Source of the DNA: Polaribacter filamentus
GTDB lineage: Bacteria; Bacteroidota; Bacteroidia; Flavobacteriales; Flavobacteriaceae
Reading direction: 5' to 3'
NCBI RefSeq assembly: GCF_002943715.1
Contig: NZ_MQUA01000013.1
Coordinates: 923,001-987,000, forward strand
Length of the DNA: 64,000 bases
Shown: in pieces, positions 44,344-55,444 of the stretch
Layout: every line of letters begins with the position of its first letter
Position numbering within the stretch: position 1 is the first letter of the stretch
Program-made: the position numbers and the translations under genes
The notes under the pieces: model-generated
Told to the model about the DNA's origin: nothing
Databases searched by the model: none
What the model saw: only the letters and a program-made list of their open reading frames with translations

Positions 44344-45540
44344 ATGAAAATCTCAATCAAAAAAAGATACATACTACTAGTTGCCTTTTCTGTTTTTTTT
44401 CAGCTTGAAACTTTTAGTCAAGTAGGGAAAGAAATTACCATAGGGACTAAATACAAAATAGCGTCAAAAATATTAAACACAGAAAGGACATATATTGTTA
44501 ATCTACCTGATTCTTATAATAGTGAAGGTACACAAACCTATCCTGTAATTGTCATTATAGATGGAGGGTATTACTTTAATTTATTTACAGGTATTATTGG
44601 AGAAATGTCAAACAATGAACAAGTGCCAGAGATGATAATTATTGGATTATTAAAAGTGGATAGAGTAAAGGACTATACACCCACTAATTCTATAATTAGT
44701 CTTAATGGGAACAAAGACGAAAATTATTTAAAAACCAGTGGTGCAAGTAAATTGTTTTTGGATTTTATTGAAAAGGAGCTATTAGTAGAAATAGACAATA
44801 AGTATAGAACAAATTCTTTCAATGTTATGGTCGGGCAATCATTTGGTGGCTTGTTAGTTGCTACATCCTATCTTTCGTCTCGCACTTTGTTCGGAGGGTA
44901 CATAGCTATCGACCCAAGTTTTTGGTGGGATAATCAATATATTGTAAAAGAGATTGATAACATCAATATTAAAAAAATAGAAAACAATTATTTCTATTTG
45001 TCATCTGCAAATAAATACGAGAATTTTTCTGGAGCAACTCATATTTTTGAGTTAAATAGAAATAGCCACGACACATTTTATTCTAAACTAATGAGTAAAG
45101 GAATATCGTATTCCAATATTAGAATTCAATATTTAGAAGAAGAAAACCATAGTACGTCACCTTTGTTAAGCCTATATAATGGTCTGAAATTTATTTACAA
45201 GGACTATTTTTTAAAGGACATTCAAACCAAATCTATAGATCAAATTAAAGCATACTACAAAAAGAAATATGGTGGAAAATTTTTACCTCCTGAATCAATT
45301 ATAAATAATATTGCTTATAGTCATCTTCGAAATGAGGATAGCAGAGAATTAGCAATTCAATTTTTTAAATTAAACACTTTAAATTATCCTAATTCATTTA
45401 ATGCTTTTGATAGCCTAGGTGAAGCATATTTGTTCGTAAATGACAAAAATAAGGCATTGGAGAATTATGAAAAATCGTTAAGATTAAACCCAAATAGCGA
45501 AAATACTAAGCAAGCAATTGAAAAATTAAAAAAGGAATAA
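44344..45540 (+). CDS. Secreted alpha/beta esterase with C-terminal TPR, tandem copy 2
   Basis: 398 aa, the same architecture as the preceding gene: signal peptide ending 'ETFSQ', nucleophile in 'VGQSFGGLLVATSYLSSR', 'AIDPSFWWDNQYI', His in 'EENHSTSP', and a closing TPR ('FDSLGEAYLFVNDKNK', 'ALENYEKSLRLNPN'). Divergence suggests an old tandem duplication with possible substrate split. Shares the operon. Confidence 0.88.
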   Translation: MKISIKKRYILLVAFSVFFQLETFSQVGKEITIGTKYKIASKILNTERTYIVNLPDSYNSEGTQTYPVIVIIDGGYYFNLFTGIIGEMSNNEQVPEMIIIGLLKVDRVKDYTPTNSIISLNGNKDENYLKTSGASKLFLDFIEKELLVEIDNKYRTNSFNVMVGQSFGGLLVATSYLSSRTLFGGYIAIDPSFWWDNQYIVKEIDNINIKKIENNYFYLSSANKYENFSGATHIFELNRNSHDTFYSKLMSKGISYSNIRIQYLEEENHSTSPLLSLYNGLKFIYKDYFLKDIQTKSIDQIKAYYKKKYGGKFLPPESIINNIAYSHLRNEDSRELAIQFFKLNTLNYPNSFNAFDSLGEAYLFVNDKNKALENYEKSLRLNPNSENTKQAIEKLKKE

Positions 45541-45844
45541 TCTATTTATGAATGTAAAACTTCTAGGAAAATTTCCAAAATAGCAGGTATCCAAAGGTTG
45601 TCACATTTTTTTAAGTCTGATTTTCCTTCGAAAAATTTTCCCTCACAAAGCCGCAACTAGTATCTTGCAAACATATTAGCGCGCACAAAAACAAATATGA
45701 GCAAACATTTTCTCCAACTGCTTTAAAAGAAATTTCTAACTGGATTTTAAAAAGAATTTAAATAATCATAAACTATAAATAAGTGTAACAGTTGTATTAT
45801 TAAAACGTCTAAAAGACATATAATTTAATCAAAAAAAATAAAGA
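45541..45844. other. Intergenic spacer
   Basis: About 300 bp without a recognised gene or hairpin. It ends with the AT-rich leader of the next gene. Confidence 0.4.
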
Positions 45845-46576
45845 ATGATAGTTTTAGTAGTAGGAGCAAGTGGTGCAACAGGAACTAAATTAGTAGAACA
45901 ACTTCTAATTGAAAAACATATAGTAAAAGTAATTGTACGTTCACCTGAAAAACTACCAGAGGCATGGAAAACCAATTCAAATCTGCAAATTATATCTGCA
46001 AGCTTATTAGAATTGAATGCTACGGAAATGAGTGCTATGGTAAAAGAGTGTCATGCAGTTGCTTCCTGCCTAGGCCATAATTTAACTTGGAAAGGTATTT
46101 ACGGACAACCTAGAAAATTGGTAACAGATGCGATGCGACGATTATGCAATGCCATACAATCAAATAATCAACAAGTTCCTATAAAGTTTGTGTTAATGAA
46201 TACCACAGGAAATCGTAATCGCGATTTAAAAGAACCCATATCAATTGCTCAAAAATGTGTTATTAGGTTGCTTCGTTTGTTATTGCCACCTCATGTGGAT
46301 AATGAAAAAGCCGCAGATTATTTACGAACTCAAATTGGTCAAAACAATAAGTCTATTGAATGGGTTGCTGTGAGACCAGATGGCTTAATAAATGAGGAAG
46401 AAGTAACCAAATATGAGATACACTCTTCACCAACTAAAAGCGCTATTTTTAATGCTGGTAAAGTTAGTCGTATAAATGTTGGTCACTTTATGGCTAGTTT
46501 AATTACTGACGATAACTTATGGACTAAATGGAAAGGGCAGATGCCAGTAATCTATAGTAAATCACATCAAGATTAA
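45845..46576 (+). CDS. NAD(P)-binding NmrA/SDR-like protein
   Basis: 243 aa, an atypical short-chain dehydrogenase fold with the Rossmann motif 'VVGASGATGTKLVEQLL' at the N-terminus, 'VIVRSPEKLP' following, and 'KFVLMNTTGNRNRD' in place of a classical YxxxK. Members act as redox sensors, or as flavin or quinone reductases. No close operon partner: a broken hydrolase gene follows. Confidence 0.87.
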   Translation: MIVLVVGASGATGTKLVEQLLIEKHIVKVIVRSPEKLPEAWKTNSNLQIISASLLELNATEMSAMVKECHAVASCLGHNLTWKGIYGQPRKLVTDAMRRLCNAIQSNNQQVPIKFVLMNTTGNRNRDLKEPISIAQKCVIRLLRLLLPPHVDNEKAADYLRTQIGQNNKSIEWVAVRPDGLINEEEVTKYEIHSSPTKSAIFNAGKVSRINVGHFMASLITDDNLWTKWKGQMPVIYSKSHQD

Positions 46577-46591
46577 TTTTATTACTAAAAA

Positions 46592-46862
46592 ATGGAATCA
46601 CTATATAAATTTGAAACAGGAAAAGCTGAAATTTTAAACCTTTATAATCAAAAACTAGAGGAATTAAATATCAATTATCGTTATCAAGAAATTGACACCA
46701 CTTTTGGTAAAACAAACATAATCATAACAGGAGATGGCTCAAAATGGCTAATACTAGTAGTTCATGGCTCAAATTAATGCGCACCAATTGCGCTAGAAAC
46801 CTATTCAGGTTTAGAATCTCATTTTCAAGTTTTTGCAGTTTCTTTAGAATCACGTATTTAAT
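46592..46862 (+). pseudogene. Truncated alpha/beta hydrolase
   Basis: The first 61 codons end in 'WLILVVHGSN', the start of the hydrolase oxyanion loop, followed by TAA. The same frame continues 'CAPIALETYSGLESHFQVFA' before further stops. The catalytic Ser, Asp and His are lost, so the gene is a remnant. Confidence 0.7.
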
Positions 46863-47018
46863 AAATGATGAAGTATTGTACGGAATATTAAAATTAAACG
46901 AGAATTAAAAACACGAATATTTAATGACCCAATTACTAAGGTTTGTTATGAAAACAACTGACTGTGGGATATTTTACATAATATAGAATTATAGCTATAC
47001 AGCAATATATATAAAGAT

Positions 47019-47292
47019 TGTTCTAAATAGCTTTTAATTATGAATCAGCCACTGGATAATCCCTAATTAAAAAATGTACTATAATGTGCTGCGTGATGTT
47101 ACTTTGTTTTGGTTAAAAGCAGGACAGAACGTTAAGAAAAGGTCTGGTAGCCCTTTTTAGTGAATGAGCCAGCTGGCGCTTTGGCTACTAAAGTTTCTTG
47201 AAAGAATGTATTCTCAAAAGTTTCTTCTGCAATGTTAATAGAACACTTTTTATGCGACGACGCAGGAGGGAAGCATAATGTGTGTGGAATGG
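47019..47292 (+). repeat. Dispersed 273-bp repeat, copy B
   Basis: Direct repeat of copy A (40938-41210). The hairpin is less perfect here (AAAAGGTCTGGTAGCCCTTTT), but GCCAGCTGGC and the end AGGAGGGAAGCATAATG are kept. It ends four bases from the stop of the next, oppositely oriented regulator. Together the copies bracket the 41.2-47.0 kb segment. Confidence 0.85.
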
Positions 47293-47295
47293 TTA

Positions 47296-48000
47296 TTAAC
47301 CGCCATATAGTTTATTAATACTGCTTTTGTATGTTTGACCAATTGGAATTTTATGCTCGTTGATTAAAATACGATTACCCTCTATGAATTTTATTTTATC
47401 AATAACAACAATAAAAGATTTATGAACTCGCAAAAAGTTAGAATTATTTAATAAATTTTCATAGTGGGATATTTTTTCATGGCTCACAATCATCTCATCC
47501 TTTAAAAACAGTTTGGTATAGTTTCCGTAGGCTTCTATATATAACAGGTCATTCAAATCAATTTGATGATGTTTTTTATCGCCTTTTACAAAGAATCGAG
47601 TTGAAATATCTGTTGTGCTAGAAATTTCTTTAATGATGGTTTTTGTAGTTTGTGAATCTGAAACTTTATTTACAGCTTTCACCAAACGATCAAAACTAAA
47701 TGGTTTTAGTATATAATCAACCACATTTAACTCAAAACCTTCTAAAGCATTTTCTTTATAAGCTGTTGTAATAATTGTTTTTGGTGGTTTTGTCAATGTT
47801 TTTAAAAAATCTAACCCTCTTAATTTTGGCATGTTTATGTCTAAAAACATAAAATCAACTGTATTTTCATTTAAAAACTGCATCGCTTCAATAGCATTGT
47901 AACAATTTTTTTCTAATTGTAAATGAGGCAACATACTACAAAATTCTTCAATAATTTCGTGTGCTAAAGGCTCATCATCTATGATTATATATTTAAGCAT
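47296..48000 (-). CDS. LytTR-family response regulator, module copy 1
   Basis: 234 aa: receiver ('YIIIDDEPLAHEII', phospho-Asp in 'FMFLDINMPKLRG', Lys in 'YILKPFS') and LytTR domain ('LLYIEAYGNYTKLFL', 'LRVHKSFIVVIDKI'). Its 5' end overlaps the kinase gene by 8 bp. It probably regulates the divergent ABC transporter genes. Confidence 0.92.
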   Translation of the reverse strand: MLKYIIIDDEPLAHEIIEEFCSMLPHLQLEKNCYNAIEAMQFLNENTVDFMFLDINMPKLRGLDFLKTLTKPPKTIITTAYKENALEGFELNVVDYILKPFSFDRLVKAVNKVSDSQTTKTIIKEISSTTDISTRFFVKGDKKHHQIDLNDLLYIEAYGNYTKLFLKDEMIVSHEKISHYENLLNNSNFLRVHKSFIVVIDKIKFIEGNRILINEHKIPIGQTYKSSINKLYGG

Positions 48001-49123
48001 GTTTAGAAATTTTTAAAGTTGTTTTATACGTGTTCTTTGTTTTGTCAACGTGTAATTCATGTCTGTCTTTATACAATAAAGATAATCTTCTTTTTAAGTT
48101 TTGTAGTCCAATTCCGTTTGATTCTGATATTTCTTTCGGATCAAAGTTATTCTCAATATCAAAATGGATATAATGAGTATCTTCATATAAATTCATATGA
48201 ATAAATGCATTTTCTGTAAGTGTTTCAATTCCGTGTTTAAATGCATTCTCTAATAGAATGATAAAGAGTAAAGGCGCTACTGTTAAACCTGTGTCTATTT
48301 GGTGCTTAAATGTAATCTCTACCGTTTTCCTATAACGAATTTTATGAAGTTCAATATAATTTTTTAGGTATTCAATTTCATCTCCAATTTTCACTGTTTC
48401 TTTTTCACCTTCATAAATAGTGTATCGCATCATATCAGATAATTTCAAAATCACATCTGGTGCTTGCTTAGAGTTTTTAACTGTTAATGCATACAAGTTG
48501 TTTAATGTATTAAAGAAAAAGTGTGGATTTATTTGTGTTCTTAATAATGATAATTCGGTCTTAGATTTTTCTGCTTTTAAATTCTGAACCCATTTCCATT
48601 GCTCAAATACCCAAACAAAAAACAATATCGGAATTGGTAAAATGAAAATGAAAAAGGGGAAATCTTCTTTAATTTTTAAATAAGCTTCTAAATCACCAGA
48701 AAATAATCTTAAATAGATGAAGTAAAGGAATATTGGTCCAAAGAACAGCGCAATTAACTTCCAGTATTTTATGATAAATGCTGGAATTAAAATATAGGCC
48801 AAACCAAACCAAAACACCATTAATAAACTAAGTGTTATTGGATTGTCTGGCATTTTCATATACCCATCAATAAATAATGCAGTAAAAAAGAGTACAATTA
48901 AACCAACTACTCTTAATACCGTTTTCCTTTTCTTCTTTAAATAATTATAATGATGAAATAGCAATGCAATTATTGTACCCCAAATAATGGAGTAAATAAC
49001 AATTTCATAAGAACTGTTTTCTGGAAGAAGAATATACCCAAGATAATCTAACAAATAGAATATTGGAACTATAATTATAAACCCAAATAAAAAAGCTTTG
49101 TATTTTTTTAAAAACTGAATCAT
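47993..49123 (-). CDS. LytS-like sensor histidine kinase, module copy 1
   Basis: 376 aa with about six transmembrane helices in the first 180 residues. A His_kinase domain ('RTQINPHFFFNTLNNLYAL') and a GHKL ATPase ('FIILLENAFKHGIETL', 'SNGIGLQNLKRRLSLL') follow. No extracellular sensor domain is apparent, so it likely senses the membrane or interacts with the transporter encoded divergently. Confidence 0.9.
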   Translation of the reverse strand: MIQFLKKYKAFLFGFIIIVPIFYLLDYLGYILLPENSSYEIVIYSIIWGTIIALLFHHYNYLKKKRKTVLRVVGLIVLFFTALFIDGYMKMPDNPITLSLLMVFWFGLAYILIPAFIIKYWKLIALFFGPIFLYFIYLRLFSGDLEAYLKIKEDFPFFIFILPIPILFFVWVFEQWKWVQNLKAEKSKTELSLLRTQINPHFFFNTLNNLYALTVKNSKQAPDVILKLSDMMRYTIYEGEKETVKIGDEIEYLKNYIELHKIRYRKTVEITFKHQIDTGLTVAPLLFIILLENAFKHGIETLTENAFIHMNLYEDTHYIHFDIENNFDPKEISESNGIGLQNLKRRLSLLYKDRHELHVDKTKNTYKTTLKISKHA

Positions 49124-49163
49124 ACTTCAAAATTACTATTGTTATGTAGTTCTCGCAACATTA

Positions 49164-49213
49164 TTGATATACACTATCAAAATTTGGTTGAACACACTTC
49201 TTTTTATGTTCAA
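49164..49213. promoter_or_regulatory. Inverted repeats in the divergent kinase/ABC spacer
   Basis: Two close dyads: TTGATA-5-TATCAA (49164-49180) and TTGAACA-12-TGTTCAA (49188-49213). They lie between divergently transcribed genes and are candidate operator sites for the LytTR regulator or another factor. Confidence 0.4.
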
Positions 49214-49332
49214 TAGATGTTCACTAAAGATAACACCTTTTCTATAGTAAAAAGAGTAGGGTACATCAACTTTAATTTAAGGAGGATGTAAAACCTAACA
49301 TATTTGCAGTGTACTTAAAATTAGCAAAACAA

Positions 49333-50216
49333 ATGAATACATTAACAATAAAAGACCTTACCAAAACATATCCAAACGGAGTAAAGGCATTAAACGGAAT
49401 CAACTTAGAAATTACAAACGGAATGTTTGGTTTGTTAGGAGCAAACGGAGCAGGGAAATCTTCTTTGATGCGAACTATTGCTTCTTTGCAAGAGCCATCA
49501 ACCGGGAGTGTTTTTTTAATGAGCAAGATATTATAGCCAACCCTCAAGAAGTTCGTAAACAATTAGGGTACTTGCCACAAGAGTTTGGTGTGTATCCCAA
49601 AATTTCTGCAGAAAAATTGTTAAATCATTTGGCAGTTTTAAAAGGTGTTATTCATAAAAAAGATCGCAAAGAACAAGTGACAGCTTTATTACAACAGGTT
49701 AATTTGTATCAGCATCGAAAAAAAGCAGTTTATACATTTTCTGGCGGAATGCGTCAGCGTTTCGGAATTGCACAAGCATTATTAGCGAATCCAAAATTGA
49801 TTATTGTTGACGAACCAACTGCAGGATTAGATCCGGAAGAAAGTAATCGTTTTTTAAACTTGTTAAGTGAAATAGGAGAGAACGTAATTGTTATTCTATC
49901 TACACATATTGTTGAAGATGTAAGGGATTTATGCCAAGAAATGGCAATTCTATCTAATGGAAAAATCATTATACAAGGAAACCCAGCCGAATTAGTGAAC
50001 ACTCTGGAGGGGAAAATTTGGAGTAAGATAATTTCTAAAAAAGATTTACAAGCTTATAAAAGTACTTTTGATGTTATTTCCACCAAATTAGTTGCTGGTA
50101 AAACACAGATTAGAGTGCTTTCAAATGCCAGACCAGAAGAAGGTTTTGAATTGATTACAGCAAATTTAGAAGATTTCTATTTTACTACATTATTTAAAAA
50201 TAAATTAAACTCATAA
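49333..50216 (+). pseudogene. ABC transporter ATP-binding protein, module copy 1 (one frameshift)
   Basis: Starting at the ATG at 49333, the Walker A 'GLLGANGAGKSSLMR' is in the first frame, which stops at 49536. The rest ('YLPQEFGVYPKISAEKLL', signature 'FSGGMRQRFGIAQALL', Walker B 'LIIVDEPTAGLDPEE', His switch 'ILSTHIVED') is in another frame. A T7 run at 49511-49517 lacks one base; eight T would join 'STGSVF' to 'FNEQDIIANPQ'. Full length would be ~295 aa, as in copy 2. The ORF is otherwise perfect, so sequencing error is plausible. Confidence 0.8.
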
Positions 50217-50219
50217 ATT

Positions 50220-53200
50220 ATGTTTAAGCAATTATTAGGTTTCGAAGTCTTTTATCAGTTAAAACAACGAGCATTTCCATTATTTGTATTTCTATTTCTC
50301 TCTTTAGGTTTTTTTGTTGGAGGTCAGGGCTTTGCACCAGCAAATGTGAATTTTAATTCTAATTACCAGGTTTTTTTAAATACTAGTTTATTTACATTAG
50401 GGGTGTTTTTATTATCATGTTTTTTGTAATAACGGGAGTACTTAGAGATAAGCAACATCATATGGAGAGTTTGATTTACAGTTCGTCTATAAAAAAGCAT
50501 CAATTTTTTTGGAGCCGCTTTTTAGGGGTGTTTCTATTTAGTGTTTTAGCCTTTTCACCATATTTAATTGGGTATGCATTGGGTGTTACATTTTCTGATT
50601 TAGACCCCGGAAGAGTTGCTTCATTTAACCTGATGGCTTATATACAACCTTGGTTATATATGGTAATTCCTAATATTTTTATCTGTTCTGCATTTATTTT
50701 TTCCGTAAGTACCTTAACTAAAAATAACACGGCAACTTATGTAAGTGCGGTATTTATTTATATGATTTATATAATTAGTTCTATTTTTATGAACTCACCA
50801 CTATTGGCCCAGGCAGTTCCAGCTTCACCAGAAAGTATGGCGATGGCTTCAATTGCAGATCCTTTTGGGATTGCAGCATTTTTTGAACAAACCCAATATT
50901 GGACACCATTTCAAAAAAATACAGCGCTAATTTCTTTCTCAGGATTATTTATGTGGAATAGAGCAATCTGGATGCTTTTTTCCTTAGGAATTTTGGGTGC
51001 AACATATATAACTTTTTCTTTTAGAAAAATGAGTCAAAAAGTAAAAAAGACATCAAAACTTAAGCATATAAATAATGAAATAATACCATATATGCCTAAA
51101 GTTGCTAACAACTCTTTAAAATCAAATACGAAAGCTTTTATATCTTTATTAAAGATTGAATTAAATGGAATATTTAAAAGTTTGCCATTTATTGCCGTAA
51201 TGTTGATGTGGATTTTTATTGTTTTTTCTGAATTTTATGCCAACCTATTTAATGGCGGAGAATATAATACAAGTAGGTATCCGTTTACAAATTTATTAAT
51301 TGAGTTAATTGTAGATCCATTAACCATATTTGGTTTAATTCTTGTTGTTTTTTATAGTGCCGAATTGATTTGGAGAGAGCGTAGTTATAATTTTCATATC
51401 ATTATAGATGCAACACCCATATCAAACAATATATTTTTCTTTTCAAAATTTATAAGCTTATTATTGTTGCCAATTCTAATGATTCTTTCAGGAATAGCAA
51501 TAGCCATTGGTTTTCAATTAGCATTGGGATATCATAATTTTGAATTTAATCTGTATCTCTCTGTATTTTATCATTATGGAATCCAATTTGCAGTATTCAG
51601 TATGATTGCAATGTTTGTACATAGTTTTGCCAAAAATAAATATTTAGGAATGGGGATTTTTGGCTTGATTGTACTCTTAACTTTAAAAGCTTCATTAATA
51701 GGGTTGGAACATCCGTTATTGAGTTTAGGCAATATGCCTAGCGTTAATTATAGCAACATGAATGGTTTTTCTGGAAGTAGTAAACTTTATAATCATTTAT
51801 CCATTTATTGGATAGCTTTCGGTGTTTTATTAACCTTATTATCATTTAAAGTATGGCAAAGAGGTGTAACTTCTAACTTAAAGCATCAAATAAATAGACT
51901 AACTACCAATTGGAAGAAAGGACAAATCATGGTTGCCTCTATATTTATTATTGTATTTATTTCTTCTGGCGCAACAGTTTATTATAACACAAATATAGTT
52001 TCTGAATACCTAACTCAAAATGACCAATTAGATTTTAGAGAAAACTATGAACGTACTTATAAAAAATATGATGGCCTTGAAAAACTATACCCAATAGCTA
52101 TAAAAACAGAAATGGCAATTTTCCCAAACGAAGAAATATACACGTTAAAAGGAGATTATGTTTTAATGCACAAAGGAAATAATCCAATAACACAAATGAT
52201 TGTTACAGAACGAATTCCATTGCGTAAAATAGCCATTGAAAGAGCAATATTAATTAAGTATGATTCAATTTACGGAACCTATGTTTTTCAATTTGAGAAG
52301 CCTGTAGAACCTAATGAGAAAGTGAATTTTTCGTTTGAAATTTTTAAAGAGAAGAAGCGTTATGAAGCAAACCAATCAATTGTTAAAAACGGAACATATA
52401 TTACCCATCGTGATTTTGAACCTTATTTAGGATATAGGAGCGCAATAGAAATTTCAAATAATTTTGAACGTCAAAAACATGGATTACCAAAAAAAGAAGT
52501 TGACGACCAAACGGACGCACATATTGCACTAAAAGATGAAAAAATAGGTAGGGTAAATTATGAAACAATAATTTCTACGCAACAAGATCAAATAGCCTTA
52601 GCCTCAGGAAAATTGGTGAATAAATGGCATAATGATAATAGAAACTATTATCATTACAAATCAAGTTCAAAAGTTTTACCAATGCTTGGATATTTTTCTG
52701 CAAGATATTCAACAAAGTTATCTTCTTTTGAAGGGATTCAAATAGAACAATATTATGATGCAAAACATGATTTTAATATTGAAATAGTTGAAGAAAGTAT
52801 AAAGCAGACATTAGCATATTGTTCTGAAAATTTTGGCGCATATCCTTTCAATCATATTCGTGTTGCTGAAGTTCCAAGCCACTGGTCTTTTGGTGGATTT
52901 GCGCATCCAGGGATGATTAGTATGGTAGAAGATAGGTTATATTTAACAGATTTAAGGGATAAAGCTTCTTTTAATTTGGCTGCCAAAAGAACCATTCATG
53001 AAGTTGCCCATCAATGGTGGGGACATATTCTATCTCCAAAAATTGTTGCTGGTGGGTCCCTTTTTGTTGAAGGTTTTACACAATATACAGAGGCTGTTGT
53101 TTTAGAGAAAATGTATGGAAAAGGCGTGTTATTTCAATTAAGTGAAAGAGCTCGAAGTATCTATTTTTCAGGAAGATCTTTTGCTAATTCTGTTGAGCCT

Positions 53201-53776
53201 CCTGTATATATGATTCAGGGTCAGGGTTATATTTCATATGGAAAAGCTTTTACAGTTATGATGGCATTAAAAGATTTAATTGGAGAGAAAAAAGTAAATC
53301 AGGTTTTAAAAACGATTACAGATAGACATAGGAATAATGATAAATTAGAAGCCAATTCTTTGGAATTATTAGAAGAGATTTATAAAGTTAGCCCAAAGGA
53401 GCAACATAAATTAATAAATGATTGGTTTAAACGCGTTATAACTTATGATTTAGGAATTACACAAAGCTCTTATAAAGAATTGGAAAACGGCACTTACGAG
53501 GTAACGGTTCAAATAAAAGCAAAACGTCTGGAAACACTCGCAAGTGGAGAAATAAAAGGAATTGCTATTAATGAGCCAATTACAATTGGAGTATTTGGAA
53601 AACATCCGGAAAATGTAACAGATGAATCATCTATTTTATATTTAAAACCATTGTTGGTAAATAAAAATGAAATTAATTTTAAGGTTATTGTAAAAGAATT
53701 ACCTAAATATATTGCAATTGACCCTTATGGAACAAGATCTGATGAGAATTTGGTAGATAATATTACTAAGTTATAG
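50220..53776 (+). pseudogene. ABC permease fused to M1-type metallopeptidase, module copy 1 (one frameshift)
   Basis: About 1,186 aa when joined. The first 69 codons stop at 50429 and the 1,119-aa remainder opens in another frame at 50417. A T6 run (50420-50425) needs seven T to read through 'LSCFFVITG'. Two blocks of ~6 transmembrane helices (1-520) form a permease pair. The C-terminal ~650 residues are extracytoplasmic and contain 'HEVAHQWWGH' plus a downstream Glu in 'FVEGFTQYTE', the zinc site of M1 aminopeptidases. It probably couples ATP-driven movement to peptide binding or cleavage at the membrane. Confidence 0.8.
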
Positions 53777-54167
53777 CAATATTAATCGCCTAAAAGTTTA
53801 GTTTATATTTTAACTATAAATCATCAACAAAAAATCTATGTCTTCAAAGTAATTTAGACTTGTACTTAGAGAATAACTATTATAAAAATCACACATTCAA
53901 GTAACGGTAAATTTACGAAATGTTAGTCCTCTTTTAGAATGATAAAAAGTTAACTCCTAAATTTCTTATAATTGTGTATTGAATTATTGAATTCCAGCTG
54001 CAGCTTCTGCCAAGAAGGGGAGCAAGAGTGAACAAGAGATTAGAAATGATCTTTTGTTTGTTTTTAGAATTTTCTAAAACCTTACAGGCATAGAGATAGA
54101 GACAATCTCTGGAGTGAATGGGGCGCCTGCAACTCTTAAATTTAAATTTTAGAATTTTTCATAGAAG
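53777..54167. other. Spacer with gene-like remnants before IS5 element
   Basis: No intact ORF. One short frame around 54090-54150 reads 'IEIETISGVNGAPATLKF', possibly a trace of a surface-protein gene disrupted by the insertion. Confidence 0.35.
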
Positions 54168-55444
54168 AAGACCGTTGCAAGGAAGTACCTAATAAAAAGC
54201 ACAAAAATAACACGTAATTATTTATGTTAAATATTTGATTGTAAGTATATTAAGTTGTAAATTTAGTGTATGAAAATACAAAAACAACCAACTTTAGCCG
54301 ATAGCATTTGCGATTTACGAGCAAGAAAAATTAAAAAGACATTTTTCACCCAAATAAACACCCTTATCGATTGGGATACGATCTCTATCCTAATAAATAA
54401 TGATTATTTAAAAGGAAAAAGTGCCACTGGCAAGCCTTCTTATGATGGGACATTACTTTTTAAAATGTGTCTTTTACAAAGTTGGTATGGTTTAAGCGAT
54501 TATGAAGTTGAAGACCGAATAAATGACAGTCTTTCCTTTAGTTATTTTTGTGGGATGACCATTGAACAGGTTGCTCCAGATCATAGTACTTTAAGTAGGT
54601 TTAGAACCGCATTAACCAAAACACAAACCTTCGAAAAATTATTTACCTCCATAAACAAACAGCTAGAAGCACATAATATCATTGTAAAAACAGGTTTAAT
54701 AATAGACGCTAGTGTAATAGATACGCCACTTAGACCAAAAGGAAAAACAAATTTTAAGGTAACCGAAGACCGCTGTGCAGACCAAGTAGAAGTACACAAA
54801 GAATATCCAGATAGTGTCGATAAAGAGGGTACTTGGTTAAAGAAAAGAGGAAAGTACCATTTTGGGTTTAAAAAGCATCATGTAACGGATAACGAAGGAC
54901 TTGTTCTAGGAGTACTAACCACAACTGCCAGCAAAAATGAGATTGCAAATTTGGAGGAAGTTCTAGAAACTGTAAATGTAGCATTACCAAAAGGCATCCC
55001 TCTAAAGGCTGATAAAGGGTACCAATCAAAGAAAAATGTTGCGATTTTAAAGAAGCGTAATTTAAAGAATCATATCCTTAAAAAGGCGGTAAAAAATAAA
55101 CCGTTAACAAAATGGGAAACTAGATTCAATAAATTAATAGGAAAAACAAGGTTTAAAGTAGAACGTACTTTTGGAGGAATAAAATTATGGTTTAAAGGTG
55201 GAATTGCAAGATATAGAGGGATGAAAAAAATGCATACACAAAATTTGATGGAGGCAATATGCTACAATTTATATCGAAGTCCAGGGATATTTGCGTCTAA
55301 TTGTAAAAATTAAGGAAAAATGAAGCCTAAAAAAGGCATTTACTCACTTAAAATAGAAAAAAAATAGCATAATCGATGTTTTAGCTAAAAAAAAGGGAAC
55401 TCTAAAAAGTAAAAATAATTAAGTTCGCTTTTTGCAACGGTCTT
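54168..55444 (+). mobile_element. IS5-family insertion sequence
   Basis: About 1.28 kb bounded by 13-bp inverted repeats AAGACCGTTGCAA (54168-54180 and its complement at 55432-55444). It is flanked by AGAAG on both sides (54163-54167, 55445-55449), a likely target duplication. It separates the two paralogous kinase/ABC modules. Confidence 0.88.
54270..55313 (+). CDS. IS5-family transposase
   Basis: 347 aa with an N-terminal DUF772-type domain ('LLQSWYGLSDYEVEDRIND', 'SLSFSYFCGM') and an IS5-type DDE domain ('GLIIDASVIDTPL', 'PLKADKGYQSKKN', 'FKVERTFGGIKLWF'). All catalytic blocks are present and the gene fills the element, so it may be active. Confidence 0.92.
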   Translation: MKIQKQPTLADSICDLRARKIKKTFFTQINTLIDWDTISILINNDYLKGKSATGKPSYDGTLLFKMCLLQSWYGLSDYEVEDRINDSLSFSYFCGMTIEQVAPDHSTLSRFRTALTKTQTFEKLFTSINKQLEAHNIIVKTGLIIDASVIDTPLRPKGKTNFKVTEDRCADQVEVHKEYPDSVDKEGTWLKKRGKYHFGFKKHHVTDNEGLVLGVLTTTASKNEIANLEEVLETVNVALPKGIPLKADKGYQSKKNVAILKKRNLKNHILKKAVKNKPLTKWETRFNKLIGKTRFKVERTFGGIKLWFKGGIARYRGMKKMHTQNLMEAICYNLYRSPGIFASNCKN

